In this document: positions 1 through 7,914 of the stretch, piece after piece
Layout of the letters: each line of letters starts with the position of its first letter
Position numbering within the stretch: position 1 is the stretch's first letter
Source of the DNA: Nitrospinae bacterium bin107
GTDB taxonomy: Bacteria > UBA8248
Length of the DNA stretch: 64,000 nt
Direction: 5' to 3'
Assembly: GCA_002238965.1 (NCBI GenBank)
Contig: MPNJ01000001.1
Span: 62,001 to 126,000 of the forward strand
Notes under the pieces: generated by a model
The model's input: the letters and a program-made list of their open reading frames with translations, nothing else
Databases searched by the model: none
What the model was told of the DNA's origin: nothing
Program-made: the position numbers and the translations under genes

Positions 1-200
1 GATAGTCAAAAATTTTACACCAAGAGACAAATTTTCGGCGCAGGCATACCCCAGACGCCGGAAACCCATCCGCCATTGGTTCGATGCCCCCCTCTCAAAC
101 TGTGAAAAGAGAGATTCAGTCCCAAACAATTAACAGATTCATGTAGATATTATAATTATTATACAAATTGCGGGGAAAATACAACATGCAGTGAGGATTC

Positions 201-238
201 AAAAAAAAGCCCCCGGGAGCGGATACTCCCGGGGGCTT
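201..238 (-). terminator. Rho-independent terminator of the solute-binding protein gene
   Basis: An 11-bp perfect GC-rich stem (209-219 with 226-236) closes a 6-nt loop and is followed on the minus strand by eight T residues (201-208). It begins about 30 nt after the stop codon at 268. This is a canonical intrinsic terminator and indicates that the gene is monocistronic. Bases 1-200 to its left hold no gene or motif that I can identify. Confidence 0.93.
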
Positions 239-267
239 TCGTCTTGCGTCTTGCGTATACGTGCCGC

Positions 268-1257
268 CTAGTTGAAGCCGATGTCCTTCGCGGCCTTGCG
301 GAGGATGGAGTCATCCAGCCACGGGCTCTTTCTGAAGTCGGGGCGGCTCTTGATCCAGCCGAACTCGACCTGCTTGTCGCCCATTTTGTTCAGGTAGTTT
401 TTCACGCGATCGCTCAGGAAAAGCTCGGACTTGATCTTTTTCACGACCTTGAGCGTGGTGCTCTCCTTGGCCTTGTCGCCGACTTCCAGCAGCGCTTTGG
501 TGTAGACCTTGGCGTACTTCTTGGGGTCGTTTTTCAGCAACTGGTGGGCCTTCAGCCAACCCCGGAAGTATTTGTAGAAGAGGTCGGGGTGCTTCTTGAT
601 GGTCTGGGGGTTGCCCACGTGCATCATGCTCGGGTTGTCGTACTTGCAGAGATCTTCCAGATAACGAACGTAGCCGGCCTCGCGGGCGATTTCACCCTGC
701 GGCTCGCCTACCATGCCCGCCTGGGCGGCGCCGGAGATCAACGCGGCGATGCGCTCGGTGGCGCGGACGCTCAGGAGCGGGAAATCGGAGCTTTTCATGC
801 CATACGCGGGAAGGACGAAGGCCTGGAAGGAGAAGTCCGTGCTCGTGCCTTTCTTGTTGGCGAACACCGAGCCTTTGAGGTCCTTGAGGCTCTTCGCCTT
901 CGAGTTCACGGGCACGATGATGTTGATGGCTTCACAGATGTTCGCCGTCACGCCGATGGCCATCACGCGCGCGCCCTTGGAGATCGCCGTGGTGAATGGC
1001 GAGAAGCCCGTGGTGCCGGTATCCAGGTTATTTTGGATGATGGCGTTGCGCATCAGTTTGCCCTGCTTGAAGTGACCAACCTTGTACTTCAGCCCTTCTT
1101 TCTTCCAGTAACCCATGCGGTCGGCGATAATCTCGAAAGAACCCCACATGGAGCGGTGCGCGCCGATTCGCAGCGTCGCCGATTCGGCCGGTGCGACCAC
1201 CACGAACGTACCCACTACGAACGCGGCGGCCAGTGCGAAACCAATAAACCTTTTCAT
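268..1257 (-). CDS. ABC transporter substrate-binding protein, NMT1/THI5-like (NitT/TauT class)
   Basis: Periplasmic binding protein of the nitrate/sulfonate/thiamine-precursor type that would deliver a small organic or oxyanion ligand to an ABC permease; the ligand cannot be read from sequence. The ATG at 1257 follows GAGGAGA and starts a clear signal peptide: MKR, then a hydrophobic stretch to about residue 25 ending in ESA. The mature part opens with TLRIGAHRSMWGSFEIIADR, the usual first strand and binding loop of this family. Length is 329 aa, normal for the family. An upstream in-frame start at 1350 would bury the signal peptide and was rejected. No permease or ATPase gene lies beside it and a terminator follows directly, so its transporter partners must be elsewhere. 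Confidence 0.88.
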   Translation of the reverse strand: MKRFIGFALAAAFVVGTFVVVAPAESATLRIGAHRSMWGSFEIIADRMGYWKKEGLKYKVGHFKQGKLMRNAIIQNNLDTGTTGFSPFTTAISKGARVMAIGVTANICEAINIIVPVNSKAKSLKDLKGSVFANKKGTSTDFSFQAFVLPAYGMKSSDFPLLSVRATERIAALISGAAQAGMVGEPQGEIAREAGYVRYLEDLCKYDNPSMMHVGNPQTIKKHPDLFYKYFRGWLKAHQLLKNDPKKYAKVYTKALLEVGDKAKESTTLKVVKKIKSELFLSDRVKNYLNKMGDKQVEFGWIKSRPDFRKSPWLDDSILRKAAKDIGFN

Positions 1258-1570
1258 TCCGTTTCTCCTCGAAATAGAAGACTTCCTTGAGACGGCCCAA
1301 GGAGTTGCAAAAAGACGCAAAGCCTTACGGCGTCGACATATCATCGACACCGATCAAACCATACGCCGATAAATCATGAGAGATTCGCTTATGATGTAGG
1401 AAAGCGAAAGTTCATCTATCAATAAAATAAATTATATCCATTAAAATTTACTATACACCAACATCCCGCCGAAGACCAAAGCTCGCCCGAATTCTGACTT
1501 CGGGACCAAGCGGAGCGGAATCTTCTCCTGTGAACTCATGGAAAGCGTGAATTCGACACGGCGGGAGAAG
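1258..1570. other. Intergenic region upstream of the binding-protein gene
   Basis: This is 313 bp between the SBP start and the 3' end of tRNA-Asp. An A+T-rich block carries a perfect minus-strand -10 (TATAAT, complement of 1431-1436), but only a poor TTGGTG -35 with 19-bp spacing (1456-1461). If used, it would give a leader of about 165 nt. No convincing small gene was seen; frames through the tRNA region are not codon-like. Confidence 0.35.
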
Positions 1571-1648
1571 TGGCGGGGCTGACGGGACTCGAACCCGCGA
1601 TCTCTGGCTTGACAGGCCAGCGCGATAACCAAACTTCGCTACAGCCCC
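1571..1648 (-). tRNA. tRNA-Asp (GTC)
   Basis: The cloverleaf can be drawn on the minus strand. The acceptor stem pairs GGGGCTG with CAGCCCC, with discriminator G and an encoded CCA (1571-1573). The anticodon stem CTGGC/GCCAG encloses loop CTGTCAA, giving anticodon GTC (Asp). The T arm contains GGGTTCGAGTCCC. The G73 discriminator fits aspartate identity. Confidence 0.95.
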
Positions 1649-1687
1649 CATAAAAACAGATCTTCAAAACCGCCCGAAGAATGTCGG

Positions 1688-1717
1688 TTTATAGCCCGCA
1701 CGCGTGCCGGAAGTCAA
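1688..1717 (-). promoter_or_regulatory. sigma70-type promoter of tRNA-Asp
   Basis: On the minus strand, TTGACT (1712-1717) is followed by 18 bp and TATAAA (1688-1693). It lies about 40 bp upstream of the mature tRNA 5' end, as expected for a stable RNA gene. Confidence 0.7.
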
Positions 1718-1780
1718 CACGAGCAGTCTACATCTCACTTTGAAACGGCAAACCTGACATCTTGTAGTATAGGATACCAC

Positions 1781-2839
1781 TCAACCCGGTATCGAGCCGA
1801 GAGACTCCCCTTCCGCGAGGCGCACCACCCCCCGCTCCGTCACCAGGGCGTCCACGAAACGCGCGGGCGTCACGTCGAAAGCGGGGTTGAAGACGCTTAC
1901 CCCCTCGGGCGCGACGGACCGGCCGCCGAAGGAGCGAACCTCCTCCTCGGGGCGTTCTTCGATGGGAATGTCCGCGCCGCTTTTCGCCTCCATGTCGACG
2001 GTGCTCGTCGGCGCCGCCACGTAAAATGGCACCTCGTGTTCTCTCGCGAGCACCGCGAGGCCATACGTGCCGATTTTATTGGCGACGTCCCCGTTCGCGG
2101 CCACGCGGTCCGCACCTACCACAATCGCGTCTATCCTGCCCAGGCTCATGCAATGCGCGGCCATGTTGTCGGTGATGAGCACGACGGGGATGCCGTCGCG
2201 GCTCAACTCCCAGGCGGTGAGGCGCGCTCCCTGCAGGAAGGGCCTGGTCTCGTCCACGAAAACCTCCCGCACCCGTCCGTCCCGAAAGCCGCTGCGAATC
2301 ACGCCGCCCGCCGTGCCGTAGCCTGCGGTCGCAAGCGCGCCTGCGTTGCAATGGGTGAGAACGCTGCTCCCCTCCTGCAGCAACTCAGCGCCCAGGTCGC
2401 CAATTCGGCGGCAAATCGCGGCGTCCTCCTCGTGCATTTCTTTCGCCAGGCGGAGGAGTTCATCGGCCAGCCCTTCGGGCGCCGAGTCGCTTTTGTCGAC
2501 GTGCGCCATCATTTTTTCTATCGCCCAGAAGAGATTCACCGCCGTGGGGCGCGTGTCGCCCAGCACCCGGGCCGCCCGCTCGAGCGCCTCGCGCTGCGCA
2601 TCGCCGCCTGGACCCGCGTGGCGGGCGGCGGCCAGGGCCATGCCATAAGCCGCCGCTATCCCGATGGCGGGCGCGCCGCGCACCACCATGGTCTTGATGG
2701 CCTCGGCCACATCGTCTTCCGTGCGGTATTCGAGATACACCTCTTCTCGGGGAAGTTTCCGCTGATCGAGAAGAACGAGAGCGCCGTCCCGAAACGCCAT
2801 GGTGTGAAAGTTTCCCTCAATCTCTTTTTTCCCGGCCAT
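1781..2839 (-). CDS. mtnA: S-methyl-5-thioribose-1-phosphate isomerase
   Basis: Cytosolic aldose-ketose isomerase of the methionine salvage pathway, turning methylthioribose-1-phosphate into methylthioribulose-1-phosphate. The sequence shows the RGAPAIG substrate loop (about residues 54-60), the catalytic cysteine in THCNAGALATAGYGTAGG (about C164) and the catalytic aspartate in VVGADRVAANGDVANK (about D244). Those residues distinguish MtnA from the related eIF2B subunits. The ATG at 2839 follows GAGGG at good spacing; in-frame ATGs at 2857 and 2875 lack one. Length is 352 aa, standard for the family. It is the last gene of the pgeF-to-mtnA run, 42 nt after DUF167. The other salvage genes are not in the window. 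Confidence 0.95.
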   Translation of the reverse strand: MAGKKEIEGNFHTMAFRDGALVLLDQRKLPREEVYLEYRTEDDVAEAIKTMVVRGAPAIGIAAAYGMALAAARHAGPGGDAQREALERAARVLGDTRPTAVNLFWAIEKMMAHVDKSDSAPEGLADELLRLAKEMHEEDAAICRRIGDLGAELLQEGSSVLTHCNAGALATAGYGTAGGVIRSGFRDGRVREVFVDETRPFLQGARLTAWELSRDGIPVVLITDNMAAHCMSLGRIDAIVVGADRVAANGDVANKIGTYGLAVLAREHEVPFYVAAPTSTVDMEAKSGADIPIEERPEEEVRSFGGRSVAPEGVSVFNPAFDVTPARFVDALVTERGVVRLAEGESLGSIPG

Positions 2840-2881
2840 CCGGATTCCCTCATTCATCGCTTCGCGCGGGCACATGGCTTC

Positions 2882-3175
2882 CTACGCCATGGCGCTCAGG
2901 ATATCCCTCACCTCTTCGATGCCCAGTCCCAGGACCATCAGGCGCTTTCTGCGCGCTCTCGCGCCCGAGGCGATTCGTATGGCGCGTTTTGGTACCTTCA
3001 TTTTACGGGAGAGCAACTCGATGCACTGCCTGTTGGCGGCGCCTTCCACGGGCGGCGCCGTCAGCCGCACCCGCAGGACGCCGTCCTGGACTCCGGTGAT
3101 TTCCGTTTTGGATGAACGCGGCTGGACCCGAACCTCAAAGCTGACGCCGTCCGCCTCCTTGCGGAGGCCGATCAC
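2882..3175 (-). CDS. DUF167 (YggU-type) family protein
   Basis: Small protein of 97 aa with the DUF167 signature: RVQPRSSKTEITGVQDG near the N terminus, then LRVRLTAPPVEGAANRQCIE and a C-terminal IASGARARRKRL stretch. The molecular function of the family is unknown. Its position after yggT and divIVA is common in many bacteria. The GTG start at 3175 overlaps the divIVA stop in a GTGA arrangement, implying translational coupling. Confidence 0.9.
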   Translation of the reverse strand: MIGLRKEADGVSFEVRVQPRSSKTEITGVQDGVLRVRLTAPPVEGAANRQCIELLSRKMKVPKRAIRIASGARARRKRLMVLGLGIEEVRDILSAMA

Positions 3176-3747
3176 GACGCATCGCCCTCCGCTTTCTGGT
3201 TCAGCTTGATGACGTTTTCACTTTCCTCGTCAGGAACGTCTTCGCCTTCCTCATGGAGGCGGGCGAGGTCGACCCCCATGCGAACGCCTTCGACCTCGAG
3301 TGTTCGAATCTGGGAGAGAAACGTCTCATACAGATCCGCAAGAATCTTATCCCTCTGTTCCGTTAACCTCGCGATCTCCTCACGCAGTTTTTCGGTATCC
3401 TGTGCGGCTTTCGCGCGTATCTTCTTCGCCTCGACTTCGGCCTCATTGATGAGTTCCTCGGCGTCGGTTTCCGCTTTTTCCACCATTTCGCCGGACTTGG
3501 TCGCGGCCTGATCCCTGAGTTCGTTTACGGAGATGAGGATTTTCTGCAGATTGGCGTGCTCTTCTCTCAAACCATTGTATTGATCGAAGAGGTCCTTGCA
3601 TTGCAGGCTGAGCTGTTCGTTTTTCCGCACCGACTGATCCAGCCAGTCGGCCACCTTGAACAGGTACGCATCGACTTCGAGCCGATCGTAGCCCCGCATC
3701 TTGCTCGAAAAACGATGGCTTCGAACGTCATGGCCCGTGTACTTCAT
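3172..3747 (-). CDS. divIVA: DivIVA-domain cell-pole / division-associated protein
   Basis: Coiled-coil membrane-curvature protein of the DivIVA family, which marks poles and division sites. The N terminus (MKYTGHDVRSHRFSSKMRGY, then DRLEVDAYLFKVADWLDQ) matches the conserved lipid-binding DivIVA head. Residues from about 60 to 165 form a heptad-rich coiled coil dense in E, K and A. The tail is acidic. The ATG at 3747 directly follows GGGGAGTGGAG; the ATG at 3771 has no ribosome-binding site. It is 191 aa and lies between yggT and DUF167 in the operon downstream of the dcw cluster, fitting a role in growth or division. Confidence 0.88.
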   Translation of the reverse strand: MKYTGHDVRSHRFSSKMRGYDRLEVDAYLFKVADWLDQSVRKNEQLSLQCKDLFDQYNGLREEHANLQKILISVNELRDQAATKSGEMVEKAETDAEELINEAEVEAKKIRAKAAQDTEKLREEIARLTEQRDKILADLYETFLSQIRTLEVEGVRMGVDLARLHEEGEDVPDEESENVIKLNQKAEGDAS

Positions 3748-3767
3748 CTCCACTCCCCAGGTGATAA

Positions 3768-4064
3768 TCAACGCAACATGTTTGCCAGGTCAAAGATACT
3801 TTGAACCAGGAAACTTTGCAAAAAGAATATGACCAACAAAACCACGATCGGACTCGCATCGATGCCCCCGATGTCGGGCATCCGGTAGCGCACGGGAGCC
3901 AGCACGGGCTCCGTCAGGCGATACAATATCTGAACAATCGGATTATAGGGATCCGGGTTCACCCACGACAAAAGCGCGCGGATGATGATGATCCAGATGT
4001 AGATGGTGAGCAGGTAGCTGAGAATCACCCCGACTCCGTTCATGAAATTCGATATCAAGAACAC
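3768..4064 (-). CDS. yggT: YggT family membrane protein
   Basis: Inner-membrane protein of 98 aa with two hydrophobic helices (about residues 8-28 and 70-90). Between them is the family signature LLSWVNPDPYNPIVQILYRL, followed by TEPVLAPVRYRMPDIGGID. The family lacks a defined biochemical activity; it has been linked to osmotic tolerance and to cell division or envelope functions through its neighbours. The GTG start at 4064 has GAGGG seven bases upstream. It sits between proC and divIVA. Confidence 0.9.
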   Translation of the reverse strand: MFLISNFMNGVGVILSYLLTIYIWIIIIRALLSWVNPDPYNPIVQILYRLTEPVLAPVRYRMPDIGGIDASPIVVLLVIFFLQSFLVQSIFDLANMLR

Positions 4065-4091
4065 GGTCGAACCCTCATATCGAAAAGCAGG

Positions 4092-4898
4092 CTAGCCACG
4101 GCCCAGTTCCTCGCTTCTGCGCGCGGCGGCGCTGACGGCGTTGATGACGGCGGAGCGCAGCCCCCCGTTTTCGAGCGCATGCAAGCCGGCGATGGTCGTT
4201 CCCCCGGGCGAGGCCACCATGTCCTTCAGGCGGCCCGGATGCTCCCCCGTTTCGAGCAGCATCCGCGCGGAGCCCAAAACGGTCTGGGTCGCCAGCAGCA
4301 TCGCCTCCTCACGGGGCAGGCCCGCCCTCACCCCGCCGTCCGCCAGCGCCTCGATGAATTGGAAGACATACGCGGGACCGCTGCCCGACAAGCCCGTCAC
4401 GGCATCCATCAGCGATTCAGGCAAGACCACTGCCTTGCCGACGGACTCCAGAAGCTGCTTCGCTTGCGATAGATCCGCTTCCGACGCCCCTCCGCCGGCG
4501 CATAGCCCCGCGGCGCCTTCTCCCACGAGGGCGGGCGTGTTCGGCATGACGCGGACGATGCGCGCCTCATCGCCCAGAATTCCCGTGAACCGGCTCGTGG
4601 GCGCGCCCGCGACGACTGAAATCAGGAGTGGTCTGTGCGCGAGAGCGTCCTTCAGTCCACCCAGAACAGCGTCGAGCACCTGCGGCTTCACTGCGATCAC
4701 CACCTTTTCCGCCTCGGGAGCCGCTTCGGCCCCACCAGACACCACATGAAAACCCGAAGCTTGCCGGAGATGTTCGGCGCGCTCCGCCAGGGGCTCCGCG
4801 ATGACGATGTCGTCGACTTTCGCATAGGCGGAATTCACCATCCCCATGACGAGCGCTTCGCCCATGTTGCCGCCACCGACTACAAGGATTTCCGACAT
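4092..4898 (-). CDS. proC: pyrroline-5-carboxylate reductase
   Basis: Last enzyme of proline synthesis, reducing pyrroline-5-carboxylate with NAD(P)H in the cytosol. The N terminus has the Rossmann loop VVGGGNMGEALVMGM. The middle has VIAVKPQVLDAVLGGL and VRVMPNTPALVGEGA. The dimer/substrate region shows AVTGLSGSGPAYVFQFIEAL, and the C terminus carries VASPGGTTIAGLHALE. Length 268 aa is typical. It lies between yggS and yggT, a widespread arrangement. Confidence 0.96.
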   Translation of the reverse strand: MSEILVVGGGNMGEALVMGMVNSAYAKVDDIVIAEPLAERAEHLRQASGFHVVSGGAEAAPEAEKVVIAVKPQVLDAVLGGLKDALAHRPLLISVVAGAPTSRFTGILGDEARIVRVMPNTPALVGEGAAGLCAGGGASEADLSQAKQLLESVGKAVVLPESLMDAVTGLSGSGPAYVFQFIEALADGGVRAGLPREEAMLLATQTVLGSARMLLETGEHPGRLKDMVASPGGTTIAGLHALENGGLRSAVINAVSAAARRSEELGRG

Positions 4899-4991
4899 AT
4901 TCCAAATACCTTTCGCATATAGGTTCGAAATCGCCCCGAACGCCGGAACCAGCCCATCCTACTGAAATGATTGGCCTGATTCAAATTCGCT

Positions 4992-5708
4992 TCAGTTCTC
5001 TCCTCTCGGCCCGAAAATGGCCGTGCCGATGCGGACGAGCGTCGCTCCCTCGGCTATCGCGACTTCGAAGTCGTTCGACATGCCCATCGACAACTCCCGG
5101 ACGTGAGAAAACCCTCCGTCCCGGGCCTCATCCCTCAATTTTCTCAACAACTCGAAATGGGGTCGGCTCTCCTCCGCCTCCCGCCCCAGGGGCGGAATGC
5201 ACATCAAGCCGACCACCCGCAAGGCTTCCAGCGCGGAAACATCGCGCACGAGCGCTATCGCATCCGCCGGGGCAACCCCTCCCTTCTGGGTTTCCGCCCC
5301 CGTGTTCACCTGTATGAACACGTCCAGGGGGTCTTCTCCCGCGACACCCACGCGCTTGTTCAACTCGCGCGCCAGGGCGAGGGAATCTACCGATTCCACC
5401 ACGTCGAACAGTCCGGGCACGGTGCGGGCCTTGTTCCTTTGCAGGCTGCCGATGAGATGCCACCTCGCCCTGCCCGCGACCCCGGGGCCGATCTCACCCC
5501 TTTTGCGCTGGGCTTCCTGCACCCGGTTCTCCCCGATGATGTCGACGCCCGCCTCGATCGCTTCGACAACGCGCTCGGGCGGCTGGGTCTTGCTCACGGC
5601 CAGAAGGCGAATTTCATCCGGGTTCCGGCCAGAGGCGAGAGCCGCATCCGCCACACGCTCCTTCACCATCTCGTATCGCTGCCCAACTTCACTCACCGTA
5701 TTCCTCAC
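4992..5708 (-). CDS. yggS: YggS family pyridoxal-phosphate homeostasis protein
   Basis: Single-domain PLP-binding protein (PLPBP/YggS) that maintains the vitamin B6 pool and amino/keto-acid balance; no catalytic activity is established. LLAVSKTQPPERVVEAIEAG contains the PLP-binding lysine. GENRVQEAQRKRGEI, WHLIGSLQRNKAR, LDVFIQVNTGAETQKGG and LSMGMSNDFEVAIAEGATLV follow in family order. The GTG start at 5708 overlaps the pgeF stop (GTGA). Length is 238 aa, as usual. Confidence 0.94.
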   Translation of the reverse strand: MRNTVSEVGQRYEMVKERVADAALASGRNPDEIRLLAVSKTQPPERVVEAIEAGVDIIGENRVQEAQRKRGEIGPGVAGRARWHLIGSLQRNKARTVPGLFDVVESVDSLALARELNKRVGVAGEDPLDVFIQVNTGAETQKGGVAPADAIALVRDVSALEALRVVGLMCIPPLGREAEESRPHFELLRKLRDEARDGGFSHVRELSMGMSNDFEVAIAEGATLVRIGTAIFGPRGEN

Positions 5709-6502
5709 CCTCCTATCCAGACGGCCGACAGCAGTCGCCCCGTCTGAGGCCCGTCGCGTCGGTAGGAGAAAAACTTCGATGATTCAGAGAACGTGCAAGG
5801 CCCCGGCGCACCAATCCGGCTTTCGGGAATCCCTGCAGAGGCCAACTGAAGCCTCGCCGCCAGGGGGAGGTCCAGCAGCCACTTGCCCCTCCCCAGGGGC
5901 GTGGCGAAATCCCTCCAGTTTGGGTGCCGTTCGCGAAAAGGCGGCAGGCACTCCTCGCCCACCTCGTAGCGTTCCCCGGAAATGGCGGGGCCCAAAGCGG
6001 CCCGCATATCCCTGGGATCGCAGCCGTATTCCTCCCGCATCCGCTCGATGGTCGCGGACAAAACGCCGCCGGCAACTCCCTTGCGTCCCGCATGCACGGC
6101 GGCGACAGCCACCTTCCGCGCGTCTGCGATGAGCACGGGAATGCAATCCGCCGTCTGAACCGCCAGCCCCAAACCCGAAGCGTTCGTGATCAGGGCGTCG
6201 CCGCACGTTCTTTCACCGGGAGATGTTTGCTCCGCCACGAGAACGTCGCACCCGTGCACCTGTTTCGCTTCCACCAGGCGTCGCGCCGGAAAATCGGCGG
6301 CTTCAAAAAAGCGCCTTCTGTTCTCCGCTACGTTTTCGGGATCTTCACCCCTGGCGCGGCCGAGGTTCAAGGAACGGAACCGGCCTTCACTCACCCCTCC
6401 CCTCCGGGTGCTGAACCCATGACGCAAGAAACCGGGTTCATCCAGCAAGGGTGAACTGAGAAATTCAACGCTGCCGGATTCGTGGCGTTCCAGAGAAATC
6501 AT
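5705..6502 (-). CDS. pgeF: peptidoglycan editing factor PgeF (YfiH / multicopper-like laccase-domain family)
   Basis: Member of the YfiH/LACC1 purine-nucleoside-enzyme family; in E. coli PgeF keeps L-Ser from replacing L-Ala in peptidoglycan stems. The sequence shows HGFSTRRGGVSEGRFRSLNL, LVEAKQVHGCDVLVAEQ, ALITNASGLGLAVQTADCIP and VAAVHAGRKGVAGGVL. These carry the conserved H...C...H metal triad. The ATG at 6502 was preferred over a TTG two codons upstream. It is the first gene of the operon downstream of ftsZ, whose theme of envelope plus housekeeping suits the editing role. Confidence 0.9.
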   Translation of the reverse strand: MISLERHESGSVEFLSSPLLDEPGFLRHGFSTRRGGVSEGRFRSLNLGRARGEDPENVAENRRRFFEAADFPARRLVEAKQVHGCDVLVAEQTSPGERTCGDALITNASGLGLAVQTADCIPVLIADARKVAVAAVHAGRKGVAGGVLSATIERMREEYGCDPRDMRAALGPAISGERYEVGEECLPPFRERHPNWRDFATPLGRGKWLLDLPLAARLQLASAGIPESRIGAPGPCTFSESSKFFSYRRDGPQTGRLLSAVWIGG

Positions 6503-6563
6503 CCGCAACCCATCCCGGACGACGAGAAATTACCGTACACCCTTCCGTAAACTCCTTGTCCGG

Positions 6564-6581
6564 CTCTCATTATAATGAGAG
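6564..6581. promoter_or_regulatory. perfect 18-bp palindrome over the pgeF promoter -10 box
   Basis: CTCTCATTATAATGAGAG reads identically on both strands. Its centre contains the -10 hexamer of the pgeF promoter. A palindrome on the -10 element is a typical operator position for a homodimeric repressor, but the regulator is unknown. Confidence 0.55.
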
Positions 6582-6597
6582 GTCCGTGACGCCACAA
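6569..6597 (-). promoter_or_regulatory. promoter of the pgeF-yggS-proC-yggT-divIVA-DUF167-mtnA operon
   Basis: On the minus strand, TTGTGG (6592-6597), a 17-bp spacer and a perfect TATAAT (6569-6574) lie about 60 bp upstream of the pgeF start. The -10 is consensus; the -35 matches only in TTG. Confidence 0.6.
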
Positions 6598-6619
6598 GAA
6601 ACGGGCCCATGCCCTGAGA

Positions 6620-6652
6620 AAGGCGGGGCTGGGGGAGAATGCTCTCCCCCAG
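6620..6652 (-). terminator. possible terminator downstream of ftsZ
   Basis: A perfect 10-bp stem (CTGGGGGAGA at 6629-6638 with TCTCCCCCAG at 6643-6652) lies 67 nt after the ftsZ stop. The following minus-strand tail is C-rich with only a short T run, so termination may be weak or the hairpin may serve RNA stability instead. Confidence 0.35.
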
Positions 6653-6718
6653 TCGCGTCCATGGGGAATGCGTCGTCAGGCGCGAGAGAGGCCCCCTCGA
6701 CCGAACGACGTGGGGGGG

Positions 6719-7867
6719 TTAGTCAACCTGCTTGCGCAGGAAAGTGGGCACATCCAGATCGTCATCCTCCAGATTATCCGGTACGCCAGGTTGCATCTTG
6801 TTACTTTTCAGGCGGATATACGCGGGAACCGAGATTTTCCCGCCCTCGGTGCCCGTCGCTTCCGCTTCCAGGGGAGGAACTTCGCGAATAGATTCCCTCC
6901 CGAAGCCCGTTGCGATTACCGTCACGCGAATCTGGTTGTCCAGGTTCGGGTCAATCACCGAACCGAAAATGATGTTGGCGTCCTGGTGCGCTTTTTCATG
7001 GACGAGTCTGCAGGCCTCGTTCACCTCGAAGAGGGAAAGATCCTGACCGCCGGTGATGTTGATGAGTACGCCCCGGGAACCCTCGATGGTCCCTTCCTCG
7101 AGCAGCGGACTGTTGATGGCGTTCTGCGCGGCGATGACGGCGCGATTCTCGCCCTGGCCCGTGCCGCTGCCCATCAGGGCCTTCCCGCCCATGTCGCGCA
7201 TGATGGTGCGCACGTCGGCGAAATCGAGATTGATCAAACCGGGCGTGGTGATGAGGTCGGCGATACCCTTACACGCCTGCAACAAGACGTTATTCGCCTT
7301 CTGGAAAGCCTCCATCATCGGCGTGGAGCGCTCGACCATGCCCAGGAGACGCTGGTTGGGGATGGTGATGAGCGTGTTCACGGCGTCACGCAGCTCCTCG
7401 ATGCCCTCGTCGGCCTGATTCATCCGGCGCGGACCCTCGAAGTCGAACGGCTTGGTAACGACGCCCACCGTCAGCACCCCTGCCTCTTTCGCAATGCGAG
7501 CGATGACGGGAGCCGCACCCGTGCCCGTACCACCACCCATTCCTGCCGTGACGAACACCATCTCGAGGTTTTGCATGAATTCCGAGAGACACTCTGTGTC
7601 CTCCAGAGCGGCTTTCCTGCCAACCTCGGGGTTGCCACCGGCCCCAAGTCCATTCGTCAACTCCTTGCCGAGCTGGATTTTCCCGGACGCGAGAGAACGC
7701 TCCAAAACCTGGGAATCCGTGTTCGCGGCCACGAATTGAACACCCTCCATGCCCGCTGAAATCATGGTGTTGATGGCGTTTCCTCCGCCCCCTCCTACGC
7801 CGACGACCGCGATTCTCGCGCTACACGGCGGCTCCTGATCCAGTGTAAAAAACGTCGTATCACTCAT
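6719..7867 (-). CDS. ftsZ: cell division protein FtsZ
   Basis: Tubulin-like GTPase that polymerises into the division ring under the membrane. The nucleotide-binding GGGTGTG motif is at about residues 111-117, after [18 protein letters not shown] near the N terminus. The T7-region residues follow within [11 protein letters not shown]. The conserved C-terminal peptide [12 protein letters not shown] is intact, giving FtsA a docking site. The ATG at 7867 follows AGGGGGGGAG; an in-frame ATG at 7918 overlapping the ftsA stop has no ribosome-binding site. Length is 382 aa. It closes the dcw cluster. Confidence 0.98.
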   Translation of the reverse strand: MSDTTFFTLDQEPPCSARIAVVGVGGGGGNAINTMISAGMEGVQFVAANTDSQVLERSLASGKIQLGKELTNGLGAGGNPEVGRKAALEDTECLSEFMQNLEMVFVTAGMGGGTGTGAAPVIARIAKEAGVLTVGVVTKPFDFEGPRRMNQADEGIEELRDAVNTLITIPNQRLLGMVERSTPMMEAFQKANNVLLQACKGIADLITTPGLINLDFADVRTIMRDMGGKALMGSGTGQGENRAVIAAQNAINSPLLEEGTIEGSRGVLINITGGQDLSLFEVNEACRLVHEKAHQDANIIFGSVIDPNLDNQIRVTVIATGFGRESIREVPPLEAEATGTEGGKISVPAYIRLKSNKMQPGVPDNLEDDDLDVPTFLRKQVD

Positions 7868-7914
7868 TCTCCCCCCCTTCGATCCCGGGAAGCGCCTCCC
7901 GCCTCCCCTCACGA

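Noticed and set aside
1441-1651. Short minus-strand frames across 1441-1651
   Set aside because: They read through the tRNA-Asp gene and its flank and have no ribosome-binding site.
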